From Halanaerobiales bacterium (GTDB lineage Bacteria > Bacillota_F > Halanaerobiia > Halanaerobiales > DTU029), in NCBI GenBank assembly GCA_016278415.1, contig JADQBV010000410.1, forward strand, positions 1-5,264: a stretch of DNA of 5,264 nucleotides. The letters run 5' to 3'. The position numbers and the translations under genes were made by a program. The notes under the pieces are model-generated. The model searched no databases. It was not told the DNA's origin and saw nothing but the letters and a program-made list of their open reading frames with translations. Within the stretch, counting starts at the first letter, position 1; the number at the start of each line of letters is the position of its first letter. Shown here piece after piece: positions 1-5,264 of this stretch.

Positions 1-7
1 TCTAAAA

Positions 8-32
8 ATAAAGTGAATTATTTACACTTTAT
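8..32 (-). terminator. AT-rich hairpin, possible weak terminator of the ytrH-ytrI transcript
   Basis: Positions 8-15 (ATAAAGTG) and 25-32 (CACTTTAT) are perfect inverted repeats of 8 bp around a 9-nt loop. Read leftward, the second arm is followed at once by TTTTAGA, giving a short U-rich tail about 80 nt beyond the ytrI stop. The stem has only two G-C pairs, so it is weak as an intrinsic terminator and could be chance in AT-rich DNA. The rest of 1-113 shows no gene or RNA that I can recognise. Confidence 0.3.
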
Positions 33-113
33 ATATATTTCTCTTTAGATTTGTTTAGTTTAGCTAGTAAAATATCCCAGCGATTTAGTAAAGGCGTTAC
101 TTAGGATGCCTAT

Positions 114-623
114 TTATTCTTCCTGATTTTTTTCCTGATGATCATTTATGATTAGATATAATTTAAGTTCATCACTAATTACTAAATATGATAAATGTAG
201 TTGATAAATATCATCTTCTACTATAATGCTTGCCTCATTTAATATATCTCGTATTAAAAGGGAATCAATCTCACTAATATCCTTACCAACTAATCCTGTA
301 AGTAGATTGCGTATTTTCTTTATTATTTCCTGTTGCCTATGTTTATTTATATCTGTATCAAGAAAGGGAACTATTTTTTGAACGACTAATTTATTTTTGA
401 ACTGTTTGTCTAATTGACCTAATTGTTGTTTTTGATCTTTAACCAATGTTTCTAATTCTTTATTTTTTAGGACTAATTGATCTATATATTTACCAGTTAA
501 TATGGTAAGTAGTGTTGCACCTACAATTATACCAAGAATAAAAACAGATAAAACAAAGATTAATTCCTCTTTTGTAAAAACAAAAAAAGAATTATTAAAT
601 TTGTGTTTAAATGGTCTATTCAA
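114..623 (-). CDS. ytrI: YtrI-like sporulation membrane protein
   Basis: This 169-residue protein has one predicted membrane helix (about residues 21-43) after a short basic N-terminus. A charged Lys/Glu/Gln-rich stretch with heptad character follows (about 46-79, probable coiled coil), then a C-terminal alpha/beta domain (about 100-163). This layout, the length and the ending (acidic DDIYQL, then alternating hydrophobic strands) resemble B. subtilis YtrI (about 167 aa) as I remember it. YtrI is a membrane protein needed for efficient sporulation, with no known biochemical activity. The gene lies directly after ytrH, 2 bp from its stop, which strongly supports the call. The start is TTG at 621-623; the frame contains no internal ATG, so no ATG start is available within it. 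The call rests on architecture and context more than on conserved motifs. Confidence 0.72.
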   Translation of the reverse strand: MNRPFKHKFNNSFFVFTKEELIFVLSVFILGIIVGATLLTILTGKYIDQLVLKNKELETLVKDQKQQLGQLDKQFKNKLVVQKIVPFLDTDINKHRQQEIIKKIRNLLTGLVGKDISEIDSLLIRDILNEASIIVEDDIYQLHLSYLVISDELKLYLIINDHQEKNQEE

Positions 624-640
624 GACTATTTCCCCCCACA
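624..640 (-). promoter_or_regulatory. Ribosome-binding site for ytrI, inside the end of ytrH
   Basis: Read leftward, the last codons of ytrH are TGT GGG GGG AAA TAG, followed after two bases by the TTG start of ytrI. The run of six G (complement of 632-637) lies 8 nt before the TTG, so it is the only plausible Shine-Dalgarno element and doubles as Gly-Gly codons. The arrangement implies translational coupling of ytrI to ytrH. The G-run is an imperfect anti-SD match, which together with the TTG suggests modest initiation. Confidence 0.6.
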
Positions 641-937
641 GAATATAACAATGAGCCAGTATCCTAACTGAGCACCAAAAAAAGCACTTAGTAATATTAG
701 GAATTGTTGAAAAATAATTAATAAATCACCTTTAAATAAAACACCCTCAAGCATTCTTAGATTAGTAAAGGTGCCCCCGATTGCACTTATAATTGCATAA
801 AGTTTAAGATCATCAGCAATATCTAACATTATCTTTAAAGGGGATTGTTTTATTAATACACCACCAATACTACCTACAAAAGAGCCGCCTATTACAACAC
901 CGAGGGCGATAAAAAAAACAGGTATAATCCGATTCAT
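626..937 (-). CDS. ytrH: Sporulation membrane protein YtrH
   Basis: This 103-residue, very hydrophobic protein has about three membrane segments (roughly 4-29, 44-60 and 72-98). Family-like features are the glycine-rich first helix (VIGGSFVGSIGG, 15-26), the short loop with P33, the A-D-D-L-K stretch at 41-45, and the AIGGTF motif (52-57) followed by an acidic/aromatic loop. These match the YtrH family as I recall it; in B. subtilis ytrH is transcribed with ytrI under the mother-cell factor sigma-E and is required for efficient sporulation. Its molecular role is unknown. The ATG at 935-937 has a good Shine-Dalgarno sequence, GAGGTGA (complement of 944-950), with a 6-nt spacer. The gene ends in TAG two bases before ytrI and is divergent from dnaE. 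Confidence 0.87.
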   Translation of the reverse strand: MNRIIPVFFIALGVVIGGSFVGSIGGVLIKQSPLKIMLDIADDLKLYAIISAIGGTFTNLRMLEGVLFKGDLLIIFQQFLILLSAFFGAQLGYWLIVIFCGGK

Positions 938-1143
938 TTTTATTCACCTCACTATATTATAATTTTCAATATTGTAATTTATGCTTGATGACTTATGATT
1001 TTTGAATTTATATGTACATTATAATTCATATATTACTAAAAAAGCAGGAAGAAGAAAATATATAGAGAAATAATATTATAGTATTTAAAAGCAAAATTAA
1101 AATATCATAATAAATAGCTTTTACTACAGATAGTGGAGGACAG
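938..1143. promoter_or_regulatory. Divergent control region between ytrH and dnaE
   Basis: This 206-bp AT-rich, non-coding stretch must hold the promoters for both leftward ytrH and rightward dnaE. No element is fully convincing. The sequence ATTATAAT (1018-1025) contains a perfect sigma-A -10 hexamer on each strand (plus 1020-1025; minus, complement of 1018-1023), but neither has a good -35 at 16-18 bp. On the leftward strand, CATAAATT (complement of 976-983) fits the sigma-E -10 pattern CATAnnnT and sits 38 bp from the ytrH start codon, a sensible distance, but a matching -35 is not evident. A purine-rich patch (1039-1058) precedes dnaE. No riboswitch, operator repeat or small gene was seen. 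Confidence 0.5.
1135..1143 (+). promoter_or_regulatory. Ribosome-binding site choosing the dnaE start
   Basis: GGAGGA at 1135-1140 is a strong Shine-Dalgarno sequence. It leaves 3 nt before ATG 1144, which is tight, and 12 nt before the in-frame ATG at 1153 (codon 4), which is long. I prefer 1144, but 1153 is possible and would remove only three residues ahead of the PHP domain. Confidence 0.6.
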
Positions 1144-4100
1144 ATGATTCCTATGAATTTTAAAAAAATTAGTGCTACCCATAGTGGGTACGTCCATTTA
1201 CATAATCATACAGAATACAGTCTTTTAGACGGGGCTGCTCGCATAGATCAACTTGTTTTACGGGCTAAAGAATATGATATGCCTGCAGTTGCCATGACAG
1301 ATCATGGTGTACTCTATGGTTTGGTTGATTTTTATAAAAAAGCAGTAAATGAGGATATTAAACCTATTCTTGGTTGTGAAGTATATCTAACACCGAGTTC
1401 GATGAGAGATAAAGATACACGTACCAGGTATCATTTGCTTTTGTTGGCCGAGACTAATGAAGGGTACCACAATCTTATCAGAATAGTAACTCAGAGTCAC
1501 CTGGAGGGTTTTTACTATAAACCCCGTGTTGACAAAGAATTATTATATAAACATAGCAAGGGAATTATAGGACTTTCTGCCTGTGTTCAGGGAGAGATTC
1601 CTCAATTAATATTACAGGGTAATTATAATGAAGCTATTAAAGCTACTAAAGAATATCAGCAAATATTTGGCCTAAATAATTTTTTCCTGGAATTACAGGA
1701 TCATAATTTAAGAGAAGAAAAACGGGTAAATAATCAATTACTTAAAATCGGTAAAGAATCAAATATTCCCATGGTGCTTACTAATGATGTTCATTATCTT
1801 AATAAATCGGACGCAAAACTACATGATGTTTTATTGGCACTACAGACTGGCACAAATATTAAGGATGAAGACCGCTTAAGATTTCCAAATGATAGTTTTT
1901 ATTTTAAGTCTCCTGATGAGATGAAAAAATTATTTCCTGCCTTTAATAATCTATATGAAAACACAATCAAAATTGCTGAGCGATGTCAGGTAAAATTAGA
2001 TTTTAATACCTTTCATTTACCGGCTTTTCCAGGAGGTAGTGATCAAAAAACAGTAAGCGAGATATTACACGATAAATGTGAAGTGGGTATGAGAGAGAAA
2101 GGGCTTACTGAAAATAAGATAGCCAGGGATAGATTGGATTATGAGCTTGGTGTTATTGAACAGATGGGTTATGTGGCATATTTTTTGATTGTTTGGGATT
2201 TTATTGACTATGCAGAAAATAATGGTATTAGGGTAGGCCCTGGGCGTGGTTCTGCAGCAGGTAGTCTTGTATCGTATTTATTGGGAATAACAAAAATTAA
2301 TCCTTTAAAATATAATCTCTTATTTGAGCGTTTTTTAAATCCAGAAAGAGTAAATATGCCTGATATTGATATAGATTTTGATGAACGTAGAGATGAAATA
2401 ATTGAGTATGTAAAAGAAAGATATGGAAAAGAAAAGGTTGCCCAGATAGGAACATTTGGAACTATGGCAGCAAGGGCTGCTATTAGAGATGTGGGTAGGG
2501 CATTGGACTTACCATTAAAAAAAGTTGATAGAGTTGCAAAACTTATCCCTGGACGCCCAGGAGTAACTATCGCCCAGGCAATTGAAACTAGTGATAGATT
2601 GGCAAAATTATATCAAGAAGATAAGGAAGTTAAGGAGCTACTCAATTTTGCAAAGGGTGCTGAGGGACTACCCAGACATATTTCAACACATGCGGCAGGT
2701 GTTGTTATTGGTGCTGATGACCTTAGTAAATTAATACCATTACAAAAGCAGGATGAAAGCATTATTACTCAATTACCAATGAATGATCTGGAGAGTCTAG
2801 GTTTATTGAAGATGGACTTTCTGGGTTTACGAAATCTAACAGTAATAAATAAGACTTTGGAATTAGTGTATGACCTTCATGATATACAGATAGATATAGA
2901 TAATTTAGAACTGGATGATCCTGAGGTTTATCAATTAATTCAGTCAGGTAATACCCTTGGTGTTTTTCAAATGGAATCTTATTTGTTTCAGGATCTTAAT
3001 CAAAGGCTTAGACCTGATAGGTTTACAGATCTAATAGCAATTTTGGCATTAGGACGTCCAGGGCCTTTAGGTAGTGGTCTTGTTGATCAATATATTGATT
3101 CACGTCATGGCTTAAGGGACCCAGAATACCTTCATCCTGAATTAGAACCTATCCTTAACGAAACATTTGGTCTTATATTATATCAGGAACAGGTAATGGA
3201 GATAGCCAGTAAGCTTGGTGGTTATTCTATGGGTGAAGCTGATCTGCTTAGAAGGGGTATGGGTAAAAAGAAAAAGGAATTAATGGCTAACGAGCGAGTA
3301 AGGTTTGTGAATGGAGCTGAAGAAAGAGGTATAGGCAAAGATATTTCAAATCAAATATTTGATCAAATGGAATACTTTTCAGGCTATGGATTTAATAAAT
3401 CTCATAGTGCAGCATATGCATTATTAGCCTATCAAACTGCCTATTTAAAGGTTAAGTACCCGGCTGAATTTATGGCTGCCCTTCTATCTACTGTTATGGG
3501 AAATCAGAATAAAGTTGGGCAATATATCCGTGAATGTAAAGAGATGGGGATTGATTTGCTTTCACCTGATATTAATGAAAGTGGATATGAATTTAGGACA
3601 AGAGATGGCAAAGAGATATATTACGGTCTTAAGGCTATAAAAAATGTCGGGAAAAGTGCCATAGAAGCTATTATTAGCGCCAGGAAGGATGGACCCTTTC
3701 TCTCACTGGAAGATTTTTTATCTCGAGTAGATTTACGTAGGGTAAATGTTCAAGTTACCGAATCACTTATAAAAGCAGGGGCTTTTTCATCTTTTGATAA
3801 AACACGGTCACAACTATTATTAAAATTTGAAGAAATATATGAAAAAGCGAATGCAAGCAGGCATCATCGTGCTGCAGGACAGACTTCCTTTTTTGATATA
3901 GTAGAAGATCAAGAGAGCTTCTTTGAAGATACTATTAGCTACCCAGAAATTGGGGAGTTGTCAATGGATGAGATTTTAGCTCAGGAGAAAGAGTATCTGG
4001 GTATATATTTATCAGCACATCCCCTGGATATTTCTAGAGAGAAAATTGACTATTTTACAAATTGTGATAGTAATCGCTTACAGGAGGATGATCTTCAGGG

Positions 4101-4557
4101 TCAGGAAGTTGCTTTTAGTGGTATGGTAATAGAAAAGAAAAATCATATAACAAAGCGAAACAGTATGATGGCCTTCTTGACAGTGGAAGATTGGTCAGGT
4201 AAGATAGATGTGGTTGTTTTTCCTGACATATATAGTAAATATGAGCAGAACTTGTCTGTTGGCAGTAAGGTGATTATCTGGGGAACTGTAGATGACGACA
4301 GTAATATAGCAAGGGCAATTGTCCCTTTATCAACCACTTTTGTGGAAATTAATATTAAAAATGACAAGAGTATCCTGGGGAAAATCAAGGCTTTGTTGAG
4401 AAAAAACCAGGGTGATAACCCAGTGTTTTTCACTATATCCAATAATACATCCAGTCATTTAATCATGACAGATAGTATATTCTGGGTTAATTATAATAAA
4501 GATTTAAAGATGAAGTTGAGTCAGATTGTTGATGAGGGTAATATTAAAATATATTAA
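1144..4557 (+). CDS. dnaE: DNA polymerase III alpha subunit, DnaE1 type
   Basis: This is a replicative C-family DNA polymerase of 1137 residues, close to the family's usual 1100-1200. Domains in order: PHP (about 16-290), palm and thumb (about 291-560), fingers (about 560-828), helix-hairpin-helix (about 829-880), clamp-binding pentapeptide Q-T-S-F-F (913-917), OB fold (about 988-1065) and a C-terminal tail. Polymerase motifs are GPGRGSAAGS (365-374), PDIDIDFDE (406-414) and KMDFLGLR (556-563). By alignment with remembered E. coli DnaE the catalytic aspartates are D407, D409 and D558. The fingers contain GMGKKKK (705-711) and GYGFNKSHSAAYA (747-759). The PHP domain keeps a full metal-binding set: H20, H22, D53, H54, E79, H97, C147, D215 and H217. 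The fingers resemble E. coli/Thermus DnaE more than B. subtilis DnaE (DnaE3). The gene appears intact. PolC and other holoenzyme genes are not in view, so whether this is the main replicase cannot be judged. Confidence 0.98.
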   Translation: MIPMNFKKISATHSGYVHLHNHTEYSLLDGAARIDQLVLRAKEYDMPAVAMTDHGVLYGLVDFYKKAVNEDIKPILGCEVYLTPSSMRDKDTRTRYHLLLLAETNEGYHNLIRIVTQSHLEGFYYKPRVDKELLYKHSKGIIGLSACVQGEIPQLILQGNYNEAIKATKEYQQIFGLNNFFLELQDHNLREEKRVNNQLLKIGKESNIPMVLTNDVHYLNKSDAKLHDVLLALQTGTNIKDEDRLRFPNDSFYFKSPDEMKKLFPAFNNLYENTIKIAERCQVKLDFNTFHLPAFPGGSDQKTVSEILHDKCEVGMREKGLTENKIARDRLDYELGVIEQMGYVAYFLIVWDFIDYAENNGIRVGPGRGSAAGSLVSYLLGITKINPLKYNLLFERFLNPERVNMPDIDIDFDERRDEIIEYVKERYGKEKVAQIGTFGTMAARAAIRDVGRALDLPLKKVDRVAKLIPGRPGVTIAQAIETSDRLAKLYQEDKEVKELLNFAKGAEGLPRHISTHAAGVVIGADDLSKLIPLQKQDESIITQLPMNDLESLGLLKMDFLGLRNLTVINKTLELVYDLHDIQIDIDNLELDDPEVYQLIQSGNTLGVFQMESYLFQDLNQRLRPDRFTDLIAILALGRPGPLGSGLVDQYIDSRHGLRDPEYLHPELEPILNETFGLILYQEQVMEIASKLGGYSMGEADLLRRGMGKKKKELMANERVRFVNGAEERGIGKDISNQIFDQMEYFSGYGFNKSHSAAYALLAYQTAYLKVKYPAEFMAALLSTVMGNQNKVGQYIRECKEMGIDLLSPDINESGYEFRTRDGKEIYYGLKAIKNVGKSAIEAIISARKDGPFLSLEDFLSRVDLRRVNVQVTESLIKAGAFSSFDKTRSQLLLKFEEIYEKANASRHHRAAGQTSFFDIVEDQESFFEDTISYPEIGELSMDEILAQEKEYLGIYLSAHPLDISREKIDYFTNCDSNRLQEDDLQGQEVAFSGMVIEKKNHITKRNSMMAFLTVEDWSGKIDVVVFPDIYSKYEQNLSVGSKVIIWGTVDDDSNIARAIVPLSTTFVEINIKNDKSILGKIKALLRKNQGDNPVFFTISNNTSSHLIMTDSIFWVNYNKDLKMKLSQIVDEGNIKIY

Positions 4558-4621
4558 TTGTAAGTATGTACCGGGCTCTATGCGTAAGTTTTAACTGAGT
4601 AAGAACATGTATACAAGAATT

Positions 4622-4627
4622 TATAAT
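4622..4627 (+). promoter_or_regulatory. Isolated TATAAT, possible -10 before the exporter-like gene
   Basis: A perfect TATAAT lies 27 bp before the ATG at 4655, in the 97-bp gap after dnaE. No recognisable -35 (TTGACA-like) is present at 16-18 bp upstream, so this may be chance in AT-rich DNA. The gap also lacks a clear terminator hairpin, so readthrough from dnaE is equally likely. Confidence 0.25.
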
Positions 4628-4654
4628 GGAGTATATCTGTAGGAGGATCATTGG

Positions 4655-5143
4655 ATGAATAATATTTTTTTTGAATGGTTTAATCAGTATTTCTCTAGAG
4701 AGTTGGCTGTTTTCTTTATATCGTGGCTTCCAATTGTAGAGTTAAGGGGTTCTATCCCCCTTGCAATTTCATTAGGAATGCCACCATGGAAGGCATATAG
4801 TATATCTGTTTTGGGGAATGCTATTCCTGTAATACCATTATTACTTTTATTGATGCCTGTAAGGAAATTCCTTCGAGAACATTTTCATATTATGGATGTG
4901 TTTTTTACATGGTTAGATAAACGTACATTAGCAAAGAGTGATAAGGTTGAAAAGTATGGGGCTTTGGCACTAATCCTTTTTACAGCTATCCCTTTTCCAA
5001 CAACAGGAGCATGGACTGCTAGTCTAGCTGCGGTTTTATTGAAGATTAAATTTAAGTATGCTTTCCCTGCAATTGTAATCGGGATATTACTGGCCGGCAT
5101 TATTATGATAATATTAAGTTTAACTGGTAAAGCTATATTATAA
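4655..5143 (+). CDS. Small multidrug export family membrane protein (COG2426/PF06695)
   Basis: This 162-residue membrane protein carries the two signature blocks of the family. The first is LPIVELRGSIP (25-35), followed by GNAIPVIP (54-61). The second is IPFPTTGAWT (112-121), followed by a hydrophobic C-terminus (136-157). A charged central region (69-101, including D88-K89-R90 and K94-S95) separates the halves, giving about four hydrophobic stretches, some perhaps re-entrant. The Pro/Gly-rich paired blocks resemble the DedA/VTT fold, to which I recall this family being linked. The 'multidrug export' name is historical, and substrate and activity are not established. The start is ATG 4655, with AGGAGG at 4641-4646 and an ideal 8-nt spacer. 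It follows dnaE by 97 bp on the same strand and may be cotranscribed. Its stop TAA overlaps the ATG of the next frame. Confidence 0.88.
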   Translation: MNNIFFEWFNQYFSRELAVFFISWLPIVELRGSIPLAISLGMPPWKAYSISVLGNAIPVIPLLLLLMPVRKFLREHFHIMDVFFTWLDKRTLAKSDKVEKYGALALILFTAIPFPTTGAWTASLAAVLLKIKFKYAFPAIVIGILLAGIIMIILSLTGKAIL

Positions 5144-5264
5144 TGGAGGAGTTTACTAAAAGGATAGAAATTCTTATGAAAAATCCTCTTTTTCTTGTGA
5201 AGCATATTCCAGCTTTGCTTGACATTAAAAAGAAAAAAGTGTATTATAAAAAAAATGAGGAGGA
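5143..5264 (+). CDS. Partial unknown protein, N-terminal end, runs off the window
   Basis: An open frame starts at ATG 5143-5145, overlapping the upstream TAA by one base (TAATG), and stays open for 40 codons to the edge. It begins MEEFTKRIEI and continues with a hydrophobic/basic stretch (NPLFLVKHIPALLDI) and a Lys/Tyr-rich run. I do not recognise a family. The stop overlap suggests translational coupling to the exporter-like gene, since there is no good Shine-Dalgarno sequence just before 5143. A second in-frame ATG at 5176 has a weak AAAGGA (5159-5164) 11 nt upstream and is an alternative start. Forty codons without a stop in such AT-rich DNA favours real coding but does not prove it. The competing reading is that a gene starts just beyond the window from the promoter at 5219-5247. 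Confidence 0.55.
   Translation, partial: MEEFTKRIEILMKNPLFLVKHIPALLDIKKKKVYYKKNEE
5219..5247 (+). promoter_or_regulatory. Near-consensus sigma-A promoter at the right edge
   Basis: TTGACA (5219-5224, perfect -35) and TATTAT (5242-5247, 5 of 6 to TATAAT) are separated by exactly 17 bp of A-rich spacer. Transcription would start near 5254. The last eight bases of the window, GAGGAGGA (5257-5264), form a very strong Shine-Dalgarno sequence, as if a start codon lay a few bases beyond the edge. The promoter lies inside the open frame from 5143, so it is either an internal promoter or evidence that the frame is not a gene. Confidence 0.45.

Noticed and set aside
89..113. Short inverted repeats (AGTAA/TTACT and TAGG/CCTA) just downstream of ytrI
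   Set aside because: Stems are 4-5 bp with no T-run in either direction, too weak to call a terminator or a structured RNA.
4143..4442. 99-residue open frame on the minus strand within dnaE
   Set aside because: It lies wholly opposite the conserved OB-fold and C-terminal coding region of DnaE, has no recognisable motif, and is best explained as an antisense shadow.
4560..4605. Three GTAAG pentamers (near 4560, 4584 and 4599) between dnaE and the next gene
   Set aside because: The copies are short, unevenly spaced and differ in flanks, so chance is sufficient. They form no hairpin and are not a convincing operator.
4885..5205. 106-residue open frame on the minus strand over the exporter-like gene
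   Set aside because: It is antisense to the clearly conserved COG2426 coding sequence and shows no family features, so it is treated as a shadow.
1..5264. Search for mobile elements, CRISPR arrays, tRNA/rRNA, toxin-antitoxin or defence genes
   Set aside because: No long direct or inverted repeats, repeat-spacer pattern, RNA gene or transposase-like protein was seen. Every sizeable open frame is explained by the genes listed or as a shadow of them.

Overview
The window is AT-rich chromosomal DNA from a Bacillota bacterium. It encodes two sporulation-type membrane proteins of the YtrH/YtrI kind beside a replicative DNA polymerase gene (dnaE). That pairing is known to me from Bacillus subtilis and suggests a spore-forming lineage or one derived from spore-formers. 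The DnaE is of the DnaE1 type with an intact PHP domain, unlike the degenerate PHP of B. subtilis DnaE, so a clostridial or halanaerobial relative fits better than Bacillus. The exact lineage cannot be fixed from the sequence alone.

Layout. Positions 1-113 hold no gene, only an AT-rich hairpin that may end the leftward transcript. Two leftward genes follow, ytrH (937 to 626) then ytrI (623 to 114). They are 2 bp apart; ytrI starts with TTG and takes its ribosome-binding site from the last codons of ytrH. A 206-bp AT-rich divergent control region (938-1143) separates them from rightward dnaE (1144-4557). After 97 bp comes a gene for a COG2426/PF06695 'small multidrug export' membrane protein (4655-5143). 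A further reading frame starts inside its stop codon (TAATG at 5141-5145) and runs open off the right edge. Inside that last frame lies a near-consensus sigma-A promoter (TTGACA-N17-TATTAT) followed by a strong Shine-Dalgarno sequence at the edge, so the true start of the next gene is uncertain.

How the genes relate. ytrH and ytrI look like a translationally coupled pair, probably expressed during sporulation. dnaE is a housekeeping replication gene, possibly cotranscribed with the downstream exporter-like gene, since no clear terminator lies between them. I see no mobile element, CRISPR array, RNA gene or novel defence or metabolic system. The window is an ordinary housekeeping region, and the points worth a second look are modest.
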